This document shows, piece by piece, positions 55,905-64,000 of a stretch of 64,000 nucleotides of DNA (the first letter of the stretch is position 1; each line of letters starts with the position of its first letter). The notes under the pieces were generated by a model, which saw nothing but the letters and a program-made list of their open reading frames with translations, searched no databases and was not told the DNA's origin. Both the position numbers and the translations under genes were made by a program. This stretch comes from Athripsodes cinereus (taxonomy: Eukaryota; Arthropoda; Insecta; Trichoptera; Leptoceridae), in the NCBI GenBank assembly GCA_947579605.1, contig OX388319.1:20225447-20289446 (forward strand), given 5' to 3'.

Positions 55905-56085
55905 AGTGTGTAATATTCTACGAGTGGGATAACCAGTGAATTATCTGCGTGCAATGAACATAAAAATTCAGGATGAGTATCAAACCACATCGCTGCAATG
56001 GAGGTGTTAATCTCTCATTTTTACATACCTACCTACGTGATGTTTTATTGTTTTACGATTACATATCTCTTACAGGATACTATTA
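55905..56085 (-). repeat. Family R repeat, degraded
   Basis: TATTCTACGAGTGGGATAACC, AAATTCAGGATGAGTATCAAACC and ACATCGCTGCAATGG, then CTCTTACAGGATACT; about 60 bp extra inside. Confidence 0.6.
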
Positions 56086-56109
56086 TGGGAGTCCTTTTCT
56101 ATTCTATAA

Positions 56110-56385
56110 ACTACTACTACACTACACCGTCACAGCATATCCCACAAGTGCATGTAATAAAAATGCAAGCCGTCTTCTCTGTGCAAACAAAAAATTAAGA
56201 CATTTAGGATGGGTGACAAGCCTCACCGCTGAATTTGAGATGTATTCATTCGCTCTGGGATCGCATATTGATTACGGCGTTGTTTAAATAATAAATAATG
56301 TAAAATGTCTTTATATTTTCGAACATCTGCCTTTTACAGGACACTCGAAAACTTATGGAAGAAAGTGAGAGACCAATTCTTATTA
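56110..56385 (-). repeat. Family R repeat with a small insertion
   Basis: CACCGTCACAGCATATCCCAC, ACATTTAGGATGGGTGAC, CCTCACCGCTGAATTTGAGATG, then 56240-56295 holds foreign TCGCTCTGGGATCGCATATTG...TTTAAATAATAAATAATG before TAAAATGTC, TTTTACAGGACACTCGAAAAC and GAGAGACCAATTCTT resume. ATGTA at both joints may be a target duplication of a short LINE tail. Confidence 0.75.
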
Positions 56386-56500
56386 AATCTCCACGGTTTA
56401 TTATTTTTTTTCATTTTGTAAAAATTAATATCATGTCGAGGTATTTCAAATAACTTTATTATGAATGGCACAATATTATCACAATAGTTAAAAAAAATGC

Positions 56501-56505
56501 AAAAA
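56501..56505 (-). terminator. Pol III oligo-T terminator of tRNA-Asp
   Basis: Five T on the minus strand begin 7 nt after the tRNA 3' end, and a second run of seven T lies just beyond (56491-56497 region). Confidence 0.8.
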
Positions 56506-56511
56506 GCAATC

Positions 56512-56583
56512 CTCCCCGGCGGGGAATCGAACCCCGGTCTCCCGCGTGACAGGCGGGGATACTGACCACTATACTACCGAGGA
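56512..56583 (-). tRNA. tRNA-Asp(GTC)
   Basis: Read on the minus strand, a 72-nt intronless cloverleaf. The acceptor stem TCCTCGG pairs with CCGGGGA (one G-T), the discriminator is G, the D arm is GTATAGTGGTCAGTATC, the anticodon arm is CCCGC-CTGTCAC-GCGGG with anticodon GTC, and the T arm is CCGGGGTTCGATTCCCCGC. The internal A and B boxes are intact and CCA is not encoded, as usual in eukaryotes. It looks like a functional gene rather than a SINE because all stems pair. Confidence 0.96.
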
Positions 56584-58437
56584 TCACGAGCAAAGCGTGA
56601 AAAATATGTATTATAACGCTTGTAAAAAAATTGTATATTAAAAATCATATTGTTTTTAATCATTCAAAGTGTTTATTATTATTATAATTTTAATATTTAT
56701 TTTATCTTGAGAAATAACGTAAAAAATACGTTATACACGAATACACTACAATGATTGATTATTCTGATACTATTTTCTTCACTGGTTAGAGACATCTAGC
56801 CTAGTATATTGAAAGCTTTAATATCGTTTAAAGCTTTAGTGAGCGCTTCACAGATGGCAGTTATAGTTCAAATATTTGTCAAGGAACGTAGGTATTGATT
56901 GGTATTGATATTTATTGATAAACACATTTTTTATTTAATTTTAATATTCCTTCAATAATTACCTACTTTATTTACTCAAAATATGATTAAATAACATTAA
57001 AGAGTAGTCACTTTGCTTACCTTACTTAGGGGGTTTACAGATATCAAATATTCATCTCACAGTAGGTGATCAGAAACTTAAACTTAACTTAACCTTACTT
57101 AGGTGCATTGAACAATTATAGTCTATAATTATATCAATGAAAATTTTCGATGTTTTGCAGTGCTTATAGGTATACAAATTGCTTTATTACTTACCAGTGA
57201 CAAATTACTAAATTATCTAAGAACTATCTTTATCGATTTTGAGGTAGACAATTATTTTCTATTAGGTGCTTGAATCAATTTACAATTTTCATTGTTATAT
57301 TACATACAATGGCTAGGTTCCTTTATTAAAACAGTACCTACCTACGAATGGCTACGTACGACCAGGGCTCGATCTATATAGTTATTTAGCCGCGGTCTGG
57401 GCAAAAAGTAATATTAATTGCCACCCTTTACAATGACTCCTTATAAATCGCGAAGACTTATTATTCCAACTTGGAATTGTTAATACATTTTTCAATCTTT
57501 CTTTTAAGTCTGATTTTCTGAAACTGAATGATCAAAATGTTTACCGCCTCCCCCCTAACATTGCTAGATTTTCAAAAAAGTATACGGAATTGAAATATTT
57601 CAAAATCTCTTCGGTATAATTTGCCCGTCTGACCCGGCTCGCTCCTTTGCGTTGATACTGCAGTCCTTTGATTTATCCTGTCTATGACCGTAAAACTAAA
57701 ACATTCATTAGTGTAAACAAGTCTAGGCTATCGGATTAATTTTGAATAATTATACCTTCTCAAAACATTATCCACCTAAGACCGTCGACTCTCTCCCGTA
57801 TCAGAGAATTAATTAATAAATAAAATGTAATTTAACAATGCAGCGAGTTAGGAAATCATTGAACTTTTAAGGATTTTTTATCTTCTCCCGTTTATTGGAT
57901 CTACTCACATAACATACTTATCATGATTAAATACTTACGACTTACGAGGGTACTAAGTATAATACTCACCTACAAAAATAAACCGTTTGTTCATCCCGCC
58001 CGCGTGCAAGTAATCATTAACAAATTAATTTGTACATATTATAAGGGTTCCCACGTTGGGGTCCTAGAAATCATCTACTATATTACATAATATTGTATCT
58101 ACTTACAAGTTAGTCACTTGTTGAAGTGTGAAAGTGTTTATTAATCATGTGATTTATTGATCATTTAATTATTACTAAATTGGGGCTGACTTACAAAATA
58201 ATGAAACACTATTATAATTAGTATAATGTAGTGCATAATTTTAAACACAATGTTTCTCACGCTAAGTATTCGTGGATTTGGTTAATTAATTTATTTTTTT
58301 ATTTATTTTATTCTTCACTGTAGGTACATTGGCTACAATATTAGGTACAAAATAAAACAGTATCATAAAAATAACAGTTAGTTTAAACTTTGTCCTATTC
58401 CTTCACGCATTTTTCCTTGTGAATAAGGCAAAGAAGA
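56584..58437. other. AT-rich non-coding sequence
   Basis: 58300-58365 holds a reversed family T tail (TTATTCTTCACTGTAGGTACATTGG). No gene seen. Confidence 0.45.
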
Positions 58438-58740
58438 CTATATATTCTATCTATTCCCTCACGCAGCATCCCATGTGGGGTAGACAGAGATTACGTAACT
58501 TCTTCCATATTCAATACAATACAAATTTTCATTCACACAGTCGATTTCTCTCACTCAAAACACGGATGTTCTTAAGAATTTGGACCACGTAATCAAGCCA
58601 CGTAGTTCTCGGACGCCGACACACACCTTCTTTTAAACAAGTATAGGTACCCTCTATGTCATTCTTTTCTCTTCCACTTGTTCCACATTTATCCAAACTA
58701 TCGTTATTTATTTACATGCACTCTATCCACAACAAAAGAA
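58438..58740 (-). mobile_element. LINE-B C-terminal fragment
   Basis: On plus: TTCCCTCACGCAGCATCCCATG, CACTCAAAACACGGATGTTC, CACGTAGTTCTCGGACGCCGAC and GCACTCTATCCACAAC, the reverse of 50890-51190. Many indels. Confidence 0.75.
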
Positions 58741-58754
58741 AAGTTGTAATTCTG

Positions 58755-58890
58755 CTCCTTAAATTCAACGATGAGATTTGCTACCAATCCTGAATGTCTT
58801 ATTTTTTTTATTGGCACGGTGAAGACAACTTACATTTGATTACATGTGACCTGGTCTGCTGGCTACCCTACTTGTGGAATATGCCGTGAT
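58755..58890 (+). repeat. Family R repeat, partial
   Basis: AATTCAACGATGAGATTTGC, TACCAATCCTGAATGTC, CTGGTCTGCTGGCTACCC and TATGCCGTGATGGG. Begins beside the LINE-B fragment. Confidence 0.75.
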
Positions 58891-59699
58891 GGGAAGGAGA
58901 TAGAAAATTGAAGGAGTAGAAAACTAAGTGTCCAATCCCATAATTAAACAAGTAGAAATGTCTTATATTCGAGAAATCGGCATTTTTGTAATTTTAGTAA
59001 AATTAGGTACTTACCTATATTATGCTTTAAAAATACAACAGAAAGTGAAATATACCTACCATATAATAATCAAACTGTTAGAGGCATTATAATAGTTATG
59101 TAAACAATTCGAAATATTTATTTGTGGAATTGAAAATAGGTAGGTACATTTTTTTCATTAACGTAATATTTAATAAGTATATATAAAGGGAACCGTGTAT
59201 TTATTTACAGTTATTTGTTTGTGAAATTGATAGAGTAGAGTTGATTTTATGAATTACCAATTAAATCAACATTTTCGAATATTTCGACTTGTTTATGTGT
59301 GGAACTGGACAGCCGACTTTTATAGTAGTTATATAATATGGGAGTAATAATGTAATATGTATACATATTTTTTTAATTGTAAAACCTACCAACCTATACT
59401 TATTGTAATGTACTTATCTGTAACTAGGTAGCTATAATATTTACAGAGGGCTGCTTTGTTTTGTTTATCTGCTCGTATTACACATATCCGATGACAAATG
59501 AATCGTTACAATACGATGAATTCACATTTACAGGATAGCATTAGTAATAATCAGACAGGAATCAAAATTACCTACGTAATTTTATTTATAAACGTCACTA
59601 CATACCTTTTCATATCGGTATACTTAAATCTTGACAGCTTTCGTATTTTGCACTAAAAGAGTTTCCTGGTGAATGTATGAAGGTATGTAATAATATGTT
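58891..59699. other. AT-rich non-coding sequence
   Basis: Nothing recognised. Confidence 0.5.
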
Positions 59700-60160
59700 G
59701 GATGATTTATTCGACGCCGTTTAATGGAGCATTCATCTCAAATGCGCGTGAAACTATGTTGGAAGAGCGATGTCTTCAACTTGATCCTGAACGTTGATAT
59801 TGATTAGTTTTTATGAAGGTTCTCGGGTAGTCGGTTCCAGATGACGGGTTCTGCAAAACCAGAAGCAGGGTTATTTTGCTCTATTGATCTCCTTCAGCAT
59901 ATTAGTGGATGTTTTTGCTGACCGTAGAGGTCTACTTGCGGGTGTTTTTAGAACACAGAGCTCAGAAAATGACTGAGGTGCCATATCATTCAAATTCTTG
60001 TAGACCATAAGGCACAGTTTGTATTGGACCCTTTCAACTACTCTTAACCAATGCAACTTTTCCAGCAAAGGTGTGATATAACAACCCTTATCCTCGCAGA
60101 AAATAAGCCTTGCAGCGTTAAGGCGGTTTAGTTTGTATTTATGTAACACTTGTAGTCCTA
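59700..60160 (-). mobile_element. LINE-D (CR1/L2-like) RT end and 3' UTR
   Basis: The minus frame 60149-59871 reads LNAARLIFCEDKGCYITPLL, LHWLRVVERVQYKLCLMVYK and LNDMAPQSFSELC, the conserved QN-AARL...ITP-L--LHWLPV--R--YKL----YK-L---AP-YLSEL block at the end of CR1/L2/BS-type reverse transcriptases. It continues LRSAKTSTNMLKEINR before the stop. The 3' UTR to about 59710 carries GACGCCGTTTAATGG in reverse, shared with 24795 and 34340. Confidence 0.85.
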
Positions 60161-60866
60161 AGTAGGTACATTATAATATGTTTTAGTACCTAGTCTGGGC
60201 TAGAAACTACAAAAGCAGAAATTAATGATTTACATAATTATAATACTGTGATAGAATCAGTGTTATTCTACTTTTATATTTATAAATTTATATCCTTAAT
60301 CACTCGCAAACGAGTACATAACTTGATTAAGAATAAAGCAGAACGCAATAACGTCTCATACCCAGATACTTTTTGAAATAAATAACTGGATATGCATGAT
60401 ATTTATTATGGATTTTTTTTCTTATTCCGATCCTGAAATCAGAGCACAATCTGGAAAAATACTTAAGCCACAACAGCATCTCATTAGTAACTGACTACGT
60501 TAATAATTAATACATAAATTAATATATTATTATTCTTCAAAATAAATCTACCCAGTATACACTCATTCACTTAGACTGTTACTGTGCTTCAGTTAACGCA
60601 GTGGTGCTCACGGGATAAGAAAACAATCGTAAAATATTAATTTATTTAACACAAAAGAGTGTAAAAAGTTTAAAAACTTATATTAAGTACTTTCTATGTC
60701 TGTTCCGTAAATAAAAATTTCAATAAAAAAATGTGCAGGATTTAAAGCAAATAAAAGCTAAAACAAATCTTTTGAATTGTTGTACAACTAATTATTATTT
60801 CAACTTTACTGGACAACAAGGTATTAGGCACACTTCTGAAATAAGTATGTGTTTTGTATCTGCGTC
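60161..60866. other. Upstream region of the bHLH gene
   Basis: AT-rich; no repeat family recognised. Probably holds the proximal promoter and any upstream non-coding exon. Confidence 0.4.
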
Positions 60867-60902
60867 TATATAAGCACCTATAGCTGTGATTGAAAACTTT
60901 CA
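60867..60902 (+). promoter_or_regulatory. TATA-like box and possible initiator of the bHLH gene
   Basis: TATATAAG stands at 60867-60874, and TTCATTTT with a candidate start A at 60902 lies about 35 bp further on, slightly beyond the usual TATA-to-start distance. The start codon follows at 60984. The stretch 60891-60910 ends in TTTTCAG, so it could instead be a 3' splice site of an upstream non-coding exon; the sequence alone cannot decide. Confidence 0.4.
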
Positions 60903-60983
60903 TTTTCAGAGTTTTATGCAAAGTCTACCAAACTGATTTGTGTGAATATTAATTGTGATTAATTGCCAATCTTCTGACTCATC

Positions 60984-63067
60984 ATGGATTACTATGACAA
61001 TTTTTTGTGTGCTTCCGCTAACAACTTTCAGCTTGATGTTTCTTTTGACAATAATAATACTCATCAGAATTTGATGGAAAATAAGTGTTCAAGTGGAAAT
61101 GTAAACAATAATATGTTCCCAGTTATGATAGGTGAAGAAGTTGGAAGAAACATGGTCGAAACGGAACAACCTGGAAAACAGAGGTACCAAGCAAACGCAA
61201 GGGAAAGGGATAGAACTCAAAAGTTCGTAATTGTCAATATTTCAAAATCTGTGTTTTGGGGTATTCATTTTATTTTTTGAGAAAGTTTCTACTATCTTAT
61301 ATGACATTAATTTAAAGAAGCTCATGCTTTTTTGTTGGCAAATATTGCAAGATTTACAGTTATCTAATATTTTTTTATGTTATATTATAAATCTAATTCA
61401 ATCAATTCATCACATATGAAAATTCAAGTTAACCATCAACAAATCTTTACGTATGTAATATTTACACATATAATATAAAACTTTTTTTCTGTAACTACGT
61501 TAAACTTTCAGTTAATACTTTAAACATTTAATAAAAGTGATCAGATTTCTTATTAAATTCAATGTCTGTTACCGATGAACCTAATAATTTTCCCGAAGTA
61601 GGTATCTGAATTTATAATTTTTAAAATGAAACACGATATTTAGTTATTCCACTATTGACTATATTAAATTTTGCGAGCCGGCTTTCAAGAGCTTCCGCTC
61701 TCATCGTCAGACAAAAGTAAAGTTTACACAACAGTGGAATAACTAAATATCGTGTTTCATTTTAAAAATTATTAATATGAACTTCCACCAAGAACCGTCG
61801 ATCGATAAATTAAACTTTATCTGAAATCATCCTTAAGAAAATTGTTGTCAATATTTTTTAGTGCTCACCTTAAGAGTTCTGAGCGAGCACAGATTTTCAA
61901 TTCTAGATAATGCTGCTTTCTTGGTTGTATTGCGTTTATCTTTAGGTTTTCAATACTAGATAAAGCTTCTTTTTTTTGGGTGTATTGCGTCATCTACAAA
62001 TTTTCAATTCTAGATAATACAGTATGCTCAATTGTATTGCGTCTAGATCTAAAGATTTTCAATACTAGATAATGCTACTTTATCGGGTGTTTTGCGTCAC
62101 ATGCAGATTTTCAATTCTAGATAATACAGCATTCTCAAATGTCTATCTAAAGATTTTCAATATTACAGTAGATAATGCTACTTCCTCGTGTGTACCTATT
62201 GCGTCTGTCTATTGGTTTTCAATATTTAATTGCATGATAGATATTTAGGTTGAACAAGTTACCAATCTTGATACGTACATAGGTCATAATGACATTATAC
62301 CTATTCGCATTATTTTCCAGGATATCAAGTGCGTGTTTATGCTTACATATTAATTATTGAAAAAGATCCCTAGATAATAAGTCAATGAACATGAAACTCG
62401 ATCAATTCCCACACTTCGGCAACAACAAATTATTTTTTTAATGACGTAGCATCTTTATTGTGTTAATTAAGCGATTTTTTTCAGTGTCAACTCAGCGTTT
62501 GCAGTTCTACGGTCACTGATTCCAACAGAACCACAAAACAGAAAGTTGAGCAAAATAGAAATTCTCAGATTGGCCGAAAGCTACATCAATCATTTGGCTA
62601 ATCAATTACTAATAGGTAAAAGAACACAATAATGGATTATAAACATCTTTAATTTATCAGTGTACCTATATGATCTCACTACTAAACTATCACGGCATTA
62701 TCCCACAAGTGGGGTAGCCAGCCAACCAGCCGCATGCAAAAAAATGCAAGCTGTCCTTTCCATGCCAACAAAAACTAAAACATTCAGGATGGATGGTTAA
62801 CCTCAACCCTGAACTTGAGATATAAAATATCTTTATTTTTCGAACACCAGCCTTTTGCAAGACACTCGAAAGTGCATGATCTTGACTTCATCAATGTAAA
62901 ATTTAATATTCAGAACAATTAATTTGCTTCTATTTTCAGGTATGAGTGACCAGCCATGTCTAGAAGTAAAAAATATGTCTAGTTTCAAAGACAATACAAT
63001 ACAACATCAAGTGTGTTGTACATTCTGCTGGTCCTCAAAGAAGAAAGATTCTACATCAAAAGTGTAA
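60984..63067 (+). CDS. bHLH transcription factor, paraxis/scleraxis (TCF15)-like, three exons
   Basis: Joined exons 60984-61222, 62485-62615 and 62940-63067 give a 165-residue protein. The basic helix-loop-helix domain is about residues 67-124: a basic region with ANARERDRT, helix 1 containing [13 protein letters not shown], the loop TEPQNRKLS, and helix 2 [18 protein letters not shown]. These are family hallmarks of paraxis/scleraxis proteins, and the C-terminal CCTFC plus a basic tail matches the CTFC end of TCF15-type proteins. Such factors bind E-box DNA as heterodimers with Daughterless/E12 in the nucleus and act in mesodermal or tissue specification. Introns: donor GTTCGT at 61223 (phase 2), acceptor TTTTTTTCAG, donor GTAAAA at 62616 (phase 1), acceptor TATTTTCAG. 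The GTTCGT donor is weak, but it alone joins the basic region to helix 1 in frame. The first in-frame ATG was chosen. The N-terminus is Asn-rich and unrecognised. Closest named relative is probably Drosophila CG33557; orthology was not tested. Confidence 0.88.
61616..61806 (-). mobile_element. Palindromic element with hammerhead-like core (family H, copy 2)
   Basis: In intron 1 of the bHLH gene, antisense to it. Arms 61616-61657 and 61729-61770 are reverse complements over 42 bp with one mismatch (AAACACGATATTTAGTTATT). Read on minus the order is block CGACGGTTCTTGGTGGAAGTTC, arm, TTTACTTTTGT, hammerhead-like core, GCAAAATTTAAT, arm. The same order is in copy 1 at 41742-42421. Confidence 0.7.
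61669..61716 (-). ncRNA. Hammerhead-ribozyme-like motif, copy 2
   Basis: On the minus strand: TTTTGT, CTGACGA, GAGAGC-GGAA-GCTCTT, GAAA, AGCCGGCT with C, GCAAAA. TTTTGT pairs with GCAAAA (stem I, 6 bp with one G-T); stem II is 6 bp with a GGAA loop; AGCCGGCT would be stem III, which has no loop and could pair only between two molecules, as reported for minimal hammerheads of Penelope-like elements. The only core difference from copy 1 is at the free position N of CTGANGA. Weak point: a T-T mismatch at the base of stem II. Confidence 0.5.
61892..62226 (+). repeat. Imperfect tandem array in intron 1 of the bHLH gene
   Basis: Seven units of about 46-62 bp (mostly 52-55) starting at TTTTCAA (61894, 61947, 62001, 62056, 62108, 62154, 62216). 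The core reads TTTTCAATWCTAGATAATRC, and most units also have TGTATTGCGTC. Units alternate between TTCTAGATAATACAG and TACTAGATAATGCTAC types, suggesting a higher-order pair. Confidence 0.85.
62672..62880 (-). repeat. Family R repeat in intron 2 of the bHLH gene
   Basis: ACTAAACTATCACGGCATTATCC, CAAGTGGGGTAGCCAGCCAACC, AACATTCAGGATGGATGG, and CTTTTGCAAGACACTCGAAAG. It is 57 bp after the exon 2 donor and 60 bp before the exon 3 acceptor and makes up most of the intron. Confidence 0.8.
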
Positions 63068-63141
63068 TTTAAAAATTATCTACCAAATCTGAAATGTAAC
63101 ATCTATCAAACAAAGGATAATAAAACCAGTATAAGCTAGTC

Positions 63142-63147
63142 AATAAA
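63142..63147 (+). terminator. Polyadenylation signal AATAAA of the bHLH gene
   Basis: A canonical AATAAA lies 75 bp after the stop codon at 63067, on the same strand and at a plausible 3' UTR length. Confidence 0.6.
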
Positions 63148-63560
63148 ACTATAAAATTTTGTCAAATATAAGCCCTTTTTTACTCAATCTTCCATTTTTA
63201 GAACATTTGATTTTCATTTAGATTGTTTAGGAAGAAACATGACTTTCTCAGTGAGAAATACCGCTATTATTAGTATTATTCATAATCTTCTTCCCTTTGT
63301 CCTAATTGAGTTGGGTTCCAATATTGTGCTTAACTTTATTCAAAGATCCCATCAGTTCACAGCTTCCTAAGATACCAACCACAAGGTTGTCTGTTTTCTC
63401 AAATGCAGAGCACCTGACCAAGCCATCATCATTAACTTCTCTGTATGAAGGCATGTCTGTTTGATTAAATTATTATTCAAGTATATATTCGCCATCAGAT
63501 AGTACATAATACAGTTCAATAATTTAATAATTTTGTCACTGAAAGTTTTTTATTTAAAAA
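63148..63560. other. Sequence after the bHLH gene
   Basis: No gene seen; GC is a little above the local mean at 63290-63460. Confidence 0.4.
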
Positions 63561-63727
63561 AAGATGTATCTGGGTTTTTGTTATAAACCCAAATACAACC
63601 TTATACACCTTTCACAGAAAGCTAAAAGCTTGTGCAGTGAAAGGGGAGTTTTGCCGGCACCTGGGATCGAACCGCGAACCCCGTGTCCATGAGGCCGAGA
63701 CTCTACCTCCAGGCTACCAACGAACTC
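63561..63727 (-). mobile_element. tRNA-derived SINE (SINE-B), best copy
   Basis: On minus: GTTCGTTGGTAGCCTGGAGG, TAGAGTCTCGGCCTCATGG (box A area), a perfect box B GGTTCGATCCC (plus 63663-63673), CCGGCAAAACTCCCCTTTC and GGTTTATAACAAAAACCCAG, ending in ATCTTTTTTT. Copies at 17556 and 22396. Confidence 0.85.
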
Positions 63728-64000
63728 AAATACCTATACTCAAAAAATTTCATTTAATATCTCAGTATCCCAGTTTTCACTTATATTATTTAATGGTATA
63801 AAATATGTAAAGGTTTTTGAAAAAATAAACAAATTTTATAAAAATCATATTTTTTTATTTCATTCACTATTATTCTCAATACGATATACACGGGGATTTA
63901 ATATTAAGCATAGGAAATTGTAAAATAATATTTAGTATAATAACATAACTAATTTGACTATTTTTAATGCAAACTTTACAATATTTTCACAGTAATCTTG
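63728..64000. other. AT-rich non-coding sequence
   Basis: Nothing recognised. Confidence 0.5.

Noticed and set aside
61231..61419. 62-codon frame in intron 1 of the bHLH gene
   Set aside because: AT-rich, without motifs, and entirely inside the intron defined by the bHLH domain.

Overview
The window looks like a stretch of AT-rich insect genome, most probably a moth or butterfly. The grounds are the many short GTAGGTAGGTA-type motifs, RTE-like and Jockey/L2-like LINE remnants with lepidopteran-style reverse transcriptase C-termini, tRNA-derived SINEs, pogo, hAT and PIF-type DNA elements, and a bHLH gene split by spliceosomal introns. The order is inferred from repeat style, not proven. There is no sign of bacterial operons, CRISPR or phage.

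Host genes are few. A three-exon bHLH transcription factor gene of the paraxis/scleraxis type (Drosophila CG33557-like) occupies 60984-63067 on the plus strand, with a TATA-like box upstream and an AATAAA downstream. A U5 snRNA gene lies at 55146-55266 (plus) with intact loop 1, Sm site and terminal hairpin. A tRNA-Asp(GTC) gene lies at 56512-56583 (minus) with its oligo-T terminator. A 31-nt sequence at 37790-37820, with a TACTAAAC branch-point-like site, a polypyrimidine tract, an AG acceptor and a GTAAGT donor, may be a micro-exon of a large gene whose other exons are outside the window.

The rest is mainly transposable-element debris, often nested. 0-6 kb: LINE fragments, a tRNA-derived SINE, and a 5'-truncated RTE-like LINE with an 11-bp target duplication that landed inside an older copy of its own family. 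6-13 kb: a 200-bp-arm fold-back and a PIF/Harbinger-type MITE. 16-24 kb: RT fragments, SINEs and a retroelement integrase relic that is still open. 24.8-26.6 kb: a LINE 3' UTR split by a pogo-like element, which is itself split by a LINE, and by a second MITE. 28.9-31.5 kb: a fold-back, a hAT MITE and a SINE. 34-40 kb: two further RTE insertions and palindromic TA-flanked MITEs. 41.7-42.4 kb: an inverted-repeat element with a triplicated 146-150-bp unit and a hammerhead-ribozyme-like core. 50.6-53.2 kb: a LINE followed by a pogo-like element that keeps a C4HC3 zinc-finger end of its transposase. 53.6-54.9 kb: more nested LINEs.

The most unusual signal is a two-member family of compact palindromic elements (41742-42421 and 61616-61806). 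Both share a conserved 5' block, diverged but internally complementary arms, and a hammerhead-like core (CTGAYGA ... GAAA) ending in a self-complementary AGCCGGCT stem III. In the copy inside intron 1 of the bHLH gene, stem I is also complementary over 6 bp.
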